Source of the DNA: Treponema sp.
GTDB lineage: Bacteria > Spirochaetota > Spirochaetia > Treponematales > Treponemataceae
DNA: 64,000 nt
Assembly (NCBI GenBank): GCA_017616165.1
Contig: JAFZYR010000029.1
Span: 38,885 to 102,884, forward strand
Direction of reading: 5' to 3'
A program made the position numbers and the translations under genes. Of this stretch, positions 35,080-44,436 are shown one piece after another (the stretch's first letter is position 1; the number at the start of each line of letters is the position of its first letter). A model generated the notes under the pieces. That model was not told the DNA's origin, made no database searches, and saw only the letters and a program-made list of their open reading frames with translations.

Positions 35080-37824
35080 TTACTCCTTTTGATTTTTCAG
35101 AAATTCCTTATAACTTGTTTCTTTCCAATTTTCTGGCGAAAAAATATTATCTTTGACAGTATAACCTTTATCTAGTGTAAACTGAGTTCTGTTCCTTACA
35201 GCAGATACGCTTTCTTCTCCATTATAACCCATCCAGACTGTTACAGAATCCTTTTTTTGTTCAAACTGTTTGTTTGTAAACGGATTTGTATCTGAAAGTC
35301 CTAGATTTTCTTTTGCTAAAAATAATGTATCTGCATTTGTCATAAAAGAATTATCTGTAATAATTGGACCAGAAGCATTAAAATCTTTTACTAAAAGCAA
35401 TGGATTAAAACTTGCTGGAATAGTTGGATTTTTAAAATTCTGGAAAGTTGAAATCAAATCGAAATAGCCGTGATCTGCTACAACAATAATTCGTGTATTA
35501 TCATATACATCATTTTCTTTTAGATAATCAAAAAACTTACCTAATTGAAGGATTGCACCCAAGTTTGTTTGATATTCCTGACCATCCTGTGAATTGCATG
35601 GTTTATATGGACCTGTTTTACCATTTTCATATACCCCTGGTACATCGTAATCCGGATATAATAATGGAGTAGGTTCATGAGTTGTTTCATTTCCAATAAA
35701 TGTATATGTTGGTTTATCACTTGTAAAATCAGTTAATTCGCTTAAATAATATAAATCTGAAAAACTGTTGATGAAAACATTTTTATCAATTGAATCATCA
35801 TGTAGAAATTTTTGTAGTGTATCACGAAGCAAAGGATACATACCTTCAATTAAAATAAAATTAACAAATTGTTTCTTACAGATTAAATCCATATTACTGT
35901 CATAATCAATTTTTTTTTCATTTTTATAAATTTGTGAAAGTGTACCTTTGGTATCAATACCTTTGATATTGGAATATTTGTCAAAGAAAGAAGCCGTAGA
36001 AGTATAACCATAATCTGCATAAGTAGGATTTGCTACAGTAACTTCATAACCTGCCTGTGAAAAAAGTGTAGGCATCATTAAAAGAGCCTCGTTATGTTTG
36101 TCACGTAACAATACATCAGGACGTTCATTCATCTGGTCTTGTGTATATTCATATCCTCCTACCATACCAGGATAACCAAACATGGTATAAAGTCCATAAC
36201 TTAAAGTATTTGGATAATAACGGAATCCTGAAAGCTGTTCATTAAGATTCGGGAACTGTTCAACTATGAATGGGAAAAATGATGAAATTGCTCTGTCAAG
36301 AAATAATACAATGACATTATTTTCGGTTTTCGATAAATTATACACAGGTTTTATAGCTTCTTTTGAAGGTATTTCTTTTTTTTGCTGCTGTTCATAAACT
36401 GGTTTATATGCAACGAATTCCTTTTTTATATAAGAAGATTTATATACACCTATAAATAATTCAGAAACTCCTATAGAAATAAGAATAAAAGTTATTATGA
36501 ATTGTTTTTTATATTTTTCGAATAATAAGAACGTAATTATTGAAATAATAAAAATAACAACAGGTAATATAAAATAATAAAAAGGAACTCTGTCTAATCT
36601 GACTGTAATACAAAAGCGTGGATCAATAACTCCATAATCTGGTTTAAAGACATAAACGTTAAATAATGTTGTTATTAAAAGTGCAAGAAAAATCATAGCT
36701 TCATATCTTTTTACTTTATCTCCAAATAGTAAAAAGATAACCATAGGCCAGAAAACAAAAAAGCCTAAGAAAATTGATAAATTATTCCAAATGTAAGTGA
36801 ATGGAGAAGGTGTGTTTCCAAGAAAGCAGAATTCAATTGGACTAGTAGCAATTGTAGAGGCTGGTAAAGTAAAACCGCAAAGTAATCCTAATGATATTGC
36901 TGATAATAAGAAAATATAAAGATTACGTTTTTTATTTTCGTTGGTAAGTGATTCAGGATTATTAAATCTATTAAAAAACTTTAATTTTTTGATAAAAAGA
37001 ATACAGTAAGGAATAATGGTAAAGGATATTGCCATGGCAAAAATAAACCATTTTTTCCACAAAGAAGTGCCTGGTTTAAAAAGAAAAACGAAAAGTGAAA
37101 CAGCCAGTAACAAGAAAGATAAAAATCCATGTGCAATTAAGCCCGGATGTTTCATTTTTAAAACAATGTTTTTACATAAAGAAAAAAGATTATTTAAAAT
37201 CCAGTATATAACTAAACCACTTGGTGAATTATAAAGCAGAAATAAGAAAACAAGTGTAACACCATATAATTGAATTTTTTCTTTTGCAGGAGCACCCTTT
37301 GTATATATTGCACCGGAAGCAATGTTTATAAGAGTCATTATAATTGGTAAAATATTAATATAAAAAGTTTTATGTCCCAAAACAAAGGAAAATGTTTGAT
37401 CAGGTAAACCTAAATTCTTAAAAAATAAAAAAGAAGCTCCAAAAAGGGCATCACAATGACTTAAATAATGGTAGGCTGCAATAAAGAATGGTATTTCTAT
37501 AAGGATTGATAGTGAACTTCTGAATACATAAAGAGGATGATAGTGTTCTTCTTTATAGTATGCCTGAAGCATCATAAACTGTTCATCACCCTTAAAGGTC
37601 TGCTTAATGCGCTTTACCTGTTTTGCAAGTTTTAAAGAGATTTTTCTTTCTTTGTCCTGTATTTTTTCTGCAATATTATAAATTGGAAGAGCCATAAAAT
37701 TCATTGCAAGACTAACACCGGCAACTGCAGAAATTATCCCAAGTGCACTGAATTTTTTTGAAATAAATAAAAATACCCAGTCAATAATTGTTTCAATAGG
37801 AGTAATTATAAGATTGTAAAGCAT
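35080..37824 (-). CDS. YidC/Oxa1-like domain fused to a sulfatase-type phosphotransferase
   Basis: 914 residues. Residues 1-235 look like the five-helix YidC/Oxa1 insertase core (GVSLAMNFMALPIYNIAEKIQDKERK, QTFKGDEQFMMLQAYYKEEHYHPLYVFRSSLSILIEIPFFIAAYHYLS, YNSPSGLVIYWILNNLFSL). More membrane helices follow to about 480. Residues 500-890 are an alkaline-phosphatase/sulfatase-fold domain: metal ligand Asp510 (FLDRA), likely nucleophile Thr547 (YTMFGYPGM), His716 (NETTHEP), and Asp784-His785 (VVADHG). That fold includes lipoteichoic acid synthases and phosphoethanolamine/phosphoglycerol transferases. The insertase role of the first part is unproven. It sits between licB and a CDP-polyol transferase gene. 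Confidence 0.85.
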   Translation of the reverse strand: MLYNLIITPIETIIDWVFLFISKKFSALGIISAVAGVSLAMNFMALPIYNIAEKIQDKERKISLKLAKQVKRIKQTFKGDEQFMMLQAYYKEEHYHPLYVFRSSLSILIEIPFFIAAYHYLSHCDALFGASFLFFKNLGLPDQTFSFVLGHKTFYINILPIIMTLINIASGAIYTKGAPAKEKIQLYGVTLVFLFLLYNSPSGLVIYWILNNLFSLCKNIVLKMKHPGLIAHGFLSFLLLAVSLFVFLFKPGTSLWKKWFIFAMAISFTIIPYCILFIKKLKFFNRFNNPESLTNENKKRNLYIFLLSAISLGLLCGFTLPASTIATSPIEFCFLGNTPSPFTYIWNNLSIFLGFFVFWPMVIFLLFGDKVKRYEAMIFLALLITTLFNVYVFKPDYGVIDPRFCITVRLDRVPFYYFILPVVIFIISIITFLLFEKYKKQFIITFILISIGVSELFIGVYKSSYIKKEFVAYKPVYEQQQKKEIPSKEAIKPVYNLSKTENNVIVLFLDRAISSFFPFIVEQFPNLNEQLSGFRYYPNTLSYGLYTMFGYPGMVGGYEYTQDQMNERPDVLLRDKHNEALLMMPTLFSQAGYEVTVANPTYADYGYTSTASFFDKYSNIKGIDTKGTLSQIYKNEKKIDYDSNMDLICKKQFVNFILIEGMYPLLRDTLQKFLHDDSIDKNVFINSFSDLYYLSELTDFTSDKPTYTFIGNETTHEPTPLLYPDYDVPGVYENGKTGPYKPCNSQDGQEYQTNLGAILQLGKFFDYLKENDVYDNTRIIVVADHGYFDLISTFQNFKNPTIPASFNPLLLVKDFNASGPIITDNSFMTNADTLFLAKENLGLSDTNPFTNKQFEQKKDSVTVWMGYNGEESVSAVRNRTQFTLDKGYTVKDNIFSPENWKETSYKEFLKNQKE

Positions 37825-37868
37825 TGAATTTTTAGCCCCTCCAGAGATTTATATAATTTTAAACAGTA

Positions 37869-38840
37869 TTATTCTTTTACAGCTTCTGTTTCTTCTGTTT
37901 TTGGTTCTTTCTTAAACAATTCCTTATAATCTGCACCGGCAAGAATAGCAAAAACAAGAACAGCAATTGTACAAAGAATTGTAACAGGATTAAGCAGACT
38001 GTAATTACGCAGGAAAATAATACTGAATATTACTGCCCAGGCAGAGTAGGTAATATTCAATGCCATAGACTTTGAAGCACCAATCTGTGAAATGGCTTTG
38101 TAGTAGAAAAGATAAGAAACTGTAGCAAAAAGAGCAGCAATAGCTATAACAGGAATAAGCCAGCCTGTTCCGTTAAACAGATTAATTGTAAAGCCCCATC
38201 CTTTCATTAATGGAATGATTACAACACCATAAACAATAGCAGATGTTGTCTGGCGAATCTGGAGAGCAAGCTCATCTGTAACAGCTTCGTCCTGAACGCT
38301 TTTTGCAATAATAACTGCTTCAATTCCCCATCCGAATGCACACATCAAGGTTCCGGCAAAACCAAGCCAGAAGTTTGTAATGTTAATATCCGGGCTGTAA
38401 GAAAGTGCATATACTCCAAGCAAAGAAAGAATTAAGAAGATCCAGCGGTACCACTGCATTTTTTCTTTAAGGAACAGGTAAGCAAGAACTGCTCCGATTG
38501 CAGGGAAGATTGCACTTGCTACTGCACCAATAGAAGCACCCATATTTGCAACAGAAAGAACATAACCTGTCATTCCAACAGGTCCACCAATAACGGCTGC
38601 AAGAATTACAAATTTACCGCTCTTTGTTTTTAATGCTCTTACAAAAGCCGGAAGTTTTCCACGTACTCCATTAAAAATACATGCCCAGATTGCAGAAAAG
38701 AAATCGTGTAAGAATGTACTTACAAACGGAGCCAAAAGTACAGCCTGTTCTGTACTAACAAAAGGTGTCATTCCCAATGCAATACCAAGAATGATTGTTT
38801 CAATTGCCCAGGTAATACCTGCTATAATACCAGCTATCAT
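37869..38840 (-). CDS. licB: Choline permease LicB
   Basis: Drug/metabolite-transporter superfamily permease that takes up choline for phosphocholine decoration. 323 residues with ten membrane helices. It starts GIIAGITWAIETIILGIALGM, a LicB hallmark, with TEQAVLLAPFVSTFLHDFFSAIW and the duplicated EamA halves (IGGPVGMTGYVLSVANMGASIGAVASAIFP... and QIGASKSMALNITYSAW). AGGAGG lies nine bases before the ATG. It is next to licA and licC, as in Haemophilus and pneumococcus. Confidence 0.92.
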   Translation of the reverse strand: MIAGIIAGITWAIETIILGIALGMTPFVSTEQAVLLAPFVSTFLHDFFSAIWACIFNGVRGKLPAFVRALKTKSGKFVILAAVIGGPVGMTGYVLSVANMGASIGAVASAIFPAIGAVLAYLFLKEKMQWYRWIFLILSLLGVYALSYSPDINITNFWLGFAGTLMCAFGWGIEAVIIAKSVQDEAVTDELALQIRQTTSAIVYGVVIIPLMKGWGFTINLFNGTGWLIPVIAIAALFATVSYLFYYKAISQIGASKSMALNITYSAWAVIFSIIFLRNYSLLNPVTILCTIAVLVFAILAGADYKELFKKEPKTEETEAVKE

Positions 38841-38861
38841 TTATTTTTTCCTCCTGATTTA

Positions 38862-39782
38862 TTACAATGCCTTATAGGCACTAATGTTTTTCTTTAATCT
38901 TTCGTAACGGGCATCTGCATATTCCTGCATGAATGCCCCGTCAAATGGAACTCTTGTAAGTCCCCAGAGTGTCCATAGATAATCTACATAAAGCTTTGCT
39001 GCAATGAATCGTTTCTTTTCTTCAACGCCTACTGTTTTATTTTCAAAACCATAGTAAGCATTAAGCAGTTCATCATCTTCTTTTGTTCCAAACTCTGCTT
39101 CAATAGAAAGACAGGAAAGATCCCACATAGCCTGATTCATACCGGAATATTCCCAGTCTATAAGATAAAGCTTTCCATCTCCGCTGATTACCCAGTTAGC
39201 AACAAGGCTGTCATTATGACATGGAACACGTGGCGCATTGAATACATTGTCTACAGCAGCTTTAATATCCATAACAGTCTGTTTTACTTGTTCATAATCA
39301 TCATAAAAGGCAACTCCTCCATCTTTGATAATCTTTTCGTAAAGCTCTGCCATTTCAAAAACTTCAAAGCGTACACCTGTATCAACGCCGCTTGTATGAA
39401 GGCGATGAAATATTTCTGCTGCCTGGTTAATAATCTTTGGCTGCTTCATAATATTTGCATCTATTGTTTGAGGGTCATGAATAAACTTCATAACCTTAGT
39501 TCCGTCATCACCAAAATATAGAAGTTCAGAATCAATACCAAGCTTGCAGGCAAGTTCTGTACTTTTACGCTCGTCCAAACGGTTAATCATTTTTTCTGTT
39601 CCTTCACCAGGAATACGGACAAGAAGTTCTTCACCATTATTCATGGTTACTTTGTATGAATGATTTGTCATTCCGCCAAGACGTTCGATCTTTGCGTATT
39701 CTTTTTCCTTACCAGCCTTAGCCAATAATTCTTTTACAATTGGAAGATCTGCCTGTTCAATCTCCCTTACCAGTTCTGCCAT
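38862..39782 (-). CDS. licA: Choline kinase LicA
   Basis: Phosphorylates choline to phosphocholine using ATP. 306 residues from the ATG at 39782. Kinase-like phosphotransferase features: GGMTNHSYKV (nucleotide loop), LLVRIPG, catalytic loop HNDSLVAN (His189, Asp191, Asn196) and metal-binding IDWEYSGMN (Asp209). The longest frame adds 28 residues from an earlier start, but AGGAGGA at 39791-39797 fits the ATG at 39782. The kinase group also includes ethanolamine kinases, but the LicB and LicC neighbours favour choline. Confidence 0.93.
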   Translation of the reverse strand: MAELVREIEQADLPIVKELLAKAGKEKEYAKIERLGGMTNHSYKVTMNNGEELLVRIPGEGTEKMINRLDERKSTELACKLGIDSELLYFGDDGTKVMKFIHDPQTIDANIMKQPKIINQAAEIFHRLHTSGVDTGVRFEVFEMAELYEKIIKDGGVAFYDDYEQVKQTVMDIKAAVDNVFNAPRVPCHNDSLVANWVISGDGKLYLIDWEYSGMNQAMWDLSCLSIEAEFGTKEDDELLNAYYGFENKTVGVEEKKRFIAAKLYVDYLWTLWGLTRVPFDGAFMQEYADARYERLKKNISAYKAL

Positions 39783-39798
39783 TTTTATTTTCCTCCTG

Positions 39799-40665
39799 TC
39801 AGAGATTTTTAAGTTCTTTTGAGTTATATTGATATGAATAATGACTGTCTTTGCAGTCAAATTCAAAACCTGCTGCTTCAGTTGTAGAAGTTTTTAAGGG
39901 TTTAAGATTTATAATATCCTGTTCTTTAACATTAAGTTGTATAACTAGAGATTTTATTATTTCGGATCTTGTATCTGTTATATAAGAATTGTCAAAAGTT
40001 CTTAATTCATCCAGGGTATCAAATTCGTAAATTACGTCCGGTTCATATTTTTTAATCTTCATTTTAAGAACATCAAGATGTGCCATGAATATTTTTTCCC
40101 AGAGCTTTCCTTTTGTTTCTTCCTTGTCATATTCAGCTTCAAGTATCTTTAAGAATTTATCTGCAAAATCCTGGCTCCAGAAGGTTTGTCCCAGCATATA
40201 CCAGGATTTTTCTCCTCCGATTACAACAGAGTTAATATATCCGTTTTCATCTTCTGTCATGCACCATTCGTCTGTGTGAGCTTCTGAATATAATGCAGCA
40301 TAGTAAGAATCTTCAACTTCCTTTTCAAAAGGATTTTCAGAAAAATAATTATCAGAAGAACATATATAACTGTCTCCAAGAATATTCCTTACAGCCCAGA
40401 TGCTGCCGTTATTGTTTCTTGTAAGATATTCAGCATTATGTATAAGTGTAACTCCAAATTTTTTTACAAGGTAATCAAATTGTTCGGCTTTATAGCCTGT
40501 AACTATGTATATTTTAGTGATTCCTGCTTCTTTTAATTGTTTAATCTGGCGTTCAATAAGGATTTCACCTTTTACCTCTACCATCGCTTTATGTTTTTCG
40601 TAGGATAAAGGGGCAAATCGGCTGCTTGTGCCTGCTGCCATTATTATTGCGTTTTTAACTTTCAA
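39799..40665 (-). CDS. licC: CTP:phosphocholine cytidylyltransferase LicC with C-terminal extension
   Basis: Makes CDP-choline. 288 residues: residues 1-228 form the nucleotidyltransferase domain (NAIIMAAGTSSRFAPLSYEKHKAMVEVKG, NNNGSIWAVRNIL, SSDNYFSENPF). The last 60 residues, absent from the ~229-residue pneumococcal enzyme, read like the beginning of a LicA kinase (IIKSLVIQLNVKEQDIINL, with a GMTN-like position) and may be the remains of a LicC-LicA fusion of the kind found in some treponemes. Start is TTG at 40665, with AAGGAG six bases before it; no earlier in-frame ATG was found. Confidence 0.92.
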   Translation of the reverse strand: MKVKNAIIMAAGTSSRFAPLSYEKHKAMVEVKGEILIERQIKQLKEAGITKIYIVTGYKAEQFDYLVKKFGVTLIHNAEYLTRNNNGSIWAVRNILGDSYICSSDNYFSENPFEKEVEDSYYAALYSEAHTDEWCMTEDENGYINSVVIGGEKSWYMLGQTFWSQDFADKFLKILEAEYDKEETKGKLWEKIFMAHLDVLKMKIKKYEPDVIYEFDTLDELRTFDNSYITDTRSEIIKSLVIQLNVKEQDIINLKPLKTSTTEAAGFEFDCKDSHYSYQYNSKELKNL

Positions 40666-40668
40666 CTA

Positions 40669-41616
40669 TTACTCCTTACCAAACATTAAATGTCCATATA
40701 TTGTAACATGATTTTTTATTTCAGTCTTCCAGTTTTTTCTATAAGTCAATTTATGAATAAATGTATCAGCAAGAAGTTTTTCAAGTTTTTTCTTTGATTT
40801 TGTTGTAAGTTTTTTATTCATCATTAGTGCTAAATCAAATTCTCGCTGGTTATTCGCTTCCTGATTATTTAATATATCCCAGAATTGTTTATTATGCTTG
40901 CAGAAAAGTGACATCATATAATCATTCATAAAGTAGTCTGCATGAGTAGGGTATTCAGAAAAATATTTGCAGTAAAAGTGAAATAAAAAATCATAAAGAG
41001 GGAAATGCTTTTGATTAGTTCCCTGAAAGCTTACATTCCAGCCTTTTGTTCCATTGAATAAATAGCGGAAATCTTTTTTGTGTTCAGAAATAATTCCGGC
41101 AGGGCAATAATATGCTTTATCAAAATAAGAAGCAGAAATTTCTTTTGTCAGATAAATTGCTGCATCTATCCATGTCCCGCCATTTTTATATAAAAGGCCT
41201 GCTCTTGCAATATCAGAAAAAAATGTTTTTGTAATAGAACCATTGTCAACTTTTTCAAGAATATAATCGGGAATATCAGAATATTGTTGAATGTTCTGGC
41301 GAGTAATAATTATTACTTTACGATCAGGAATATTTTTACGTATGCTTTCAAGGCATTTTTGTATTACAAAAGGAAGTTCATTTTCACCTTGAAACCACAT
41401 AAAGAAAATAGGAAGGTCTTTTGAATTTAATGTATGTCCGTCATAAGAGTATTCTTTATCAAGTAATTCCAGTCCGATTTTTTCCAAAAAAGGTAAGGTT
41501 CGTTTCTGGCGGAAATATCCGAGCCATCGTCCAGGTGTATACCATCCTACTTTGAAAAAACATTTAGAAAGGATAAGAGAATAATGGTTTATTTTTTTTA
41601 GTTTAAATAAATTCAT
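40669..41616 (-). CDS. Capsular polysaccharide synthesis glycosyltransferase (Caps_synth type)
   Basis: 315 residues. Family features of the capsular synthesis/GT32-like glycosyltransferases: IFFMWFQGENELPFVIQKCLESIRKN, KVIIITRQNIQQYSDIPDYI, then the donor-site segment SDIARAGLLYKNGGTWIDAAIYLT, in which GGTWIDA carries the DxD-like acid. Sugar specificity cannot be predicted. The gene lies between licC and a GT2 gene with three- and four-base gaps, so it is in the lic operon. Ribosome binding site is weak (AAGG). Confidence 0.85.
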   Translation of the reverse strand: MNLFKLKKINHYSLILSKCFFKVGWYTPGRWLGYFRQKRTLPFLEKIGLELLDKEYSYDGHTLNSKDLPIFFMWFQGENELPFVIQKCLESIRKNIPDRKVIIITRQNIQQYSDIPDYILEKVDNGSITKTFFSDIARAGLLYKNGGTWIDAAIYLTKEISASYFDKAYYCPAGIISEHKKDFRYLFNGTKGWNVSFQGTNQKHFPLYDFLFHFYCKYFSEYPTHADYFMNDYMMSLFCKHNKQFWDILNNQEANNQREFDLALMMNKKLTTKSKKKLEKLLADTFIHKLTYRKNWKTEIKNHVTIYGHLMFGKE

Positions 41617-41619
41617 ATA

Positions 41620-42540
41620 TTACCTTTTATTCAATTTTTTATATGTATAACCAATAAATATTTCTTTGACAAAGGCTCTGAATCTGATGTAATAGTTATA
41701 GAATTTAATAAGTTTTAAAAACTTAAAGATAGAAGGTTTTGCATAGTATTGTTCTCTGGTTTTAATCCACTGCCTGCCTTTATTAATAATCGATATTTTC
41801 TTTTTTTTGTCTGCGATTGAAGAATCTTTTGAAATGCAGTCCAATAATAAATTACATACATCAAAATAATAATTTGTATTTACTAAAAATCTTTTCTGAC
41901 CTTTTGCTATGCTTGTATTTTCTTCGTGAATACGGCGGATTATTAAATCTTTATGAATAAAATATAAAGAATCATCTAACATTGCATTTCTAAATAGAAA
42001 AGCATCATGAGGCAGATAATCTTTCCACCAGTTTTCGATTGATTCAAAATATGATTTTCTTATTGCATAAGTACAACCTGGGCGGGTAGGCCAGAAAAAC
42101 TTATTTGAAAATTTCATTTGAACAGGTGCTGCGGAATTTTCAGTATAAAAATCAAAACTGAAATTTGATTTTTCAATTTTCTGATTACAACAAAGCAGAT
42201 TTATAGATGGATTTTCAAAATAAGGTGTCATAATTTCAAGCTTTTTGGGATGCCATATATCATCCTGGTCACATAAATAAATTATGTCTGTATTTGCTGC
42301 ATGTAATAATTTATGAAAATTGATTTTCCACCCTTGGTTTGTTTCATTTTGAATAAATGTCCAGTTATTAAGATTAAAATCTTTAATATAGTTTTTAATT
42401 ATTTTTGCGGTAGAATCTGTTGAACAGTCATCAGAAATTATAACAGAGTCCGGCTGTAAAGTTTGATTTCTGATAGAGTCCAATTGTTCTTTTAAAAAAC
42501 GTTCACCATTATATGTTGATAAAATGATAGAAGTTGTCAT
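41620..42540 (-). CDS. GT2 family glycosyltransferase
   Basis: 306 residues. GT-A fold: TSIILSTYNGERFLKEQLDSIRNQTLQPDSVIISDDCSTDST, then CDQDDIWHPKKLE with the metal-binding acidic residues. The remaining part holds PHDAFL and a basic C-terminal end that could touch the membrane. It is rhamnosyltransferase-like by its N-terminal motif, but specificity is only a guess. Between licD and the Caps_synth gene. Confidence 0.92.
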   Translation of the reverse strand: MTTSIILSTYNGERFLKEQLDSIRNQTLQPDSVIISDDCSTDSTAKIIKNYIKDFNLNNWTFIQNETNQGWKINFHKLLHAANTDIIYLCDQDDIWHPKKLEIMTPYFENPSINLLCCNQKIEKSNFSFDFYTENSAAPVQMKFSNKFFWPTRPGCTYAIRKSYFESIENWWKDYLPHDAFLFRNAMLDDSLYFIHKDLIIRRIHEENTSIAKGQKRFLVNTNYYFDVCNLLLDCISKDSSIADKKKKISIINKGRQWIKTREQYYAKPSIFKFLKLIKFYNYYIRFRAFVKEIFIGYTYKKLNKR

Positions 42541-42574
42541 ATTTTAATATTCCCAAAATATTATATATTGAATC

Positions 42575-43381
42575 CTATAATTTGTATGCAATAATTTCGT
42601 GATTAATTCTTTTTTCTTCCGGAGGAAGCTGCATAAAATCTCCATATAAGGAGGAAAGATATGCTGATGGAACAGCAGGTGCATTAAATTCAATTCCTTC
42701 GAATATTACTTTTGAAGGGGGTAATAAATCGGTCTTTTTTATGATTTCTTTTATTTTATAACCCCAAACTGTGCAACCTACATAATTTGATTTTTCGTAA
42801 TCATATTTGCGGCAGATTTTATCCAACTTATTGAAAAGTCGTTTTTGTCCCATAAGTTTTAGAAATGGCATTACTATCATTTTACCAAGTTTTTTCTTTT
42901 TATCAACTTTTGACAGGTCATCAGAATAAGTAAAACATAATCTTTTCCAGAATAATTTTCTGGTGCAAAAGAGTTTATTTACAAACATATTATCAGAAAA
43001 TCCATCTATTGGAAAAACATCAATCCAGATTCCTGTGCATTTATCTTCTGCTTTTGTTTTTTCAATTACTTTTGTTCGGTTATCAATAACTTTTGCAAAA
43101 GGGTAGTCTGCAACAAGTTTTGTGTCTCTGTAAAAGCATGTATCATATTCAGGCGCAATTGGATTGTAGCCCGTAAACTGCACAAACTTTTCAAAATCTG
43201 GTCGAGGCATAAAAACATCAATGTCATCATCCCATGGAATAAAACCCTTGTGTCGTACAGCTCCAAGCAGGGTGCCACCGCAAAGAAAATAGGTGAGGTT
43301 GTTTTTGTCACAGTAGTCAACAAAAGCTTTTAAGATTTGAAATTCTGTATCTTTTATTTCTTGTAAAGAAAGCTTTGTCAT
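42575..43381 (-). CDS. licD: LicD family phosphocholine transferase
   Basis: Transfers phosphocholine (or another phosphodiester-linked group) from a CDP donor to a glycan. 268 residues. The LicD signature is intact: FLCGGTLLGAVRHKGFIPWD then DDIDV, with acidic residues Asp51-53 and Asp55, followed by MPRPDFEKF. Together with licA, licB and licC it completes a choline-to-glycan pathway. LicD-fold enzymes include ribitol-phosphate transferases, so the moved group could also be a polyol phosphate. It starts within the stop of the SDR gene (ATGA overlap). Confidence 0.93.
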   Translation of the reverse strand: MTKLSLQEIKDTEFQILKAFVDYCDKNNLTYFLCGGTLLGAVRHKGFIPWDDDIDVFMPRPDFEKFVQFTGYNPIAPEYDTCFYRDTKLVADYPFAKVIDNRTKVIEKTKAEDKCTGIWIDVFPIDGFSDNMFVNKLFCTRKLFWKRLCFTYSDDLSKVDKKKKLGKMIVMPFLKLMGQKRLFNKLDKICRKYDYEKSNYVGCTVWGYKIKEIIKKTDLLPPSKVIFEGIEFNAPAVPSAYLSSLYGDFMQLPPEEKRINHEIIAYKL

Positions 43382-44430
43382 TGATTAATTTCCTTTAATA
43401 TCTTGATTGAATGTTCAAATCCTTCTTCTTTTGTAAAAGCAGGTTTCCAGCCAAGAGCTTCGAGTTTTGTACTATCAAGGCTTGAATTATTCATAGGATT
43501 AAAAGCCTTTTTTTCTTCTTCTGCAGGAAGCTCAAATCTTAAATTAACACCGCTGTATTTTGCAAAAGCCTTAGCCATATCTGCAATACTACAAATTGAA
43601 TTAGGATTTGATATATTGTAAGCTTGTCCGTTTTCACCCTTTAATAAAACATAAAGAATTGCAGAAGCACAATCCAGACAATAAGTATAGGAACGAAGCT
43701 GTTCACCTTTACTTTTAAGAATTAAATCTTTTCCATCAAATGCATCATACATAAAAGAAGATGAAACTCTATTGTCAGTTCTGTTTGCTGTTGGTCCATA
43801 AATATGACCCGGTCTAACAATAACAATGTCTGAATTATATTGTGATATGTAAGAAGCACATAATGTCTCTGCAGCACGTTTTGACTGTCCATAAGATGAT
43901 CTGGAATTAAGAATATCAATTGACCCGCAAGCATTTTCTTTTATTGGTTCTGTAGTTTGAATTTTTCCGTATACTTCGCTTGAAGAAATATACAAAGTTC
44001 TTGCATTACACTGTACTGCCTTATCCAGAATTTCTTTAAGACCAAAAATGTTAGAAAGCATAGTATCAACAGGTGTTTTTACAAAAAGATCAGGACTTGC
44101 AGGACTTGCACCATGAATAAAATAATCAATTTTTTCGTCAAACTTCAATGGCTTTGTTGCATCGTATTCTACAAAAAAAATTGATTTTTTATCAAACTGT
44201 TCAAAACGTCTTTTTGTTTTTTCAATGTTTCTTGTTGCAAGATAGATTTTTAAATTTAATGAATTGTTCTTATTTGCTATTAAAAGAATATCAACAATTG
44301 CAGAACAGATAAGTCCATTGCAGCCTGTAATAAAAATAGATTTATTATGTAAATTCTTAAACAATTCGTTTTGCTTTAAAATCTTTAATAAATCTGTAGT
44401 ATATGTTTTAGATTCTAAAATACAATTCAT
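43378..44430 (-). CDS. NAD-dependent epimerase/dehydratase (extended SDR)
   Basis: 350 residues. Rossmann fold with SIFITGCNGLICSAI (the third glycine of the TGxxGxxG motif is Cys), active-site SSSEVYGK and SYGQSKRAAE (the Tyr-x-x-x-Lys pair), and IVRPGHIYGP. Most like nucleotide-sugar 4,6-dehydratases or UDP-glucuronate decarboxylases. It may make the sugar moved by nearby transferases, or act on a polyol phosphate precursor with the IspD-like enzyme; the sequence does not decide. Overlaps licD by four bases and lies in the same operon. Confidence 0.85.
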   Translation of the reverse strand: MNCILESKTYTTDLLKILKQNELFKNLHNKSIFITGCNGLICSAIVDILLIANKNNSLNLKIYLATRNIEKTKRRFEQFDKKSIFFVEYDATKPLKFDEKIDYFIHGASPASPDLFVKTPVDTMLSNIFGLKEILDKAVQCNARTLYISSSEVYGKIQTTEPIKENACGSIDILNSRSSYGQSKRAAETLCASYISQYNSDIVIVRPGHIYGPTANRTDNRVSSSFMYDAFDGKDLILKSKGEQLRSYTYCLDCASAILYVLLKGENGQAYNISNPNSICSIADMAKAFAKYSGVNLRFELPAEEEKKAFNPMNNSSLDSTKLEALGWKPAFTKEEGFEHSIKILKEINQ

Positions 44431-44436
44431 TTAATA

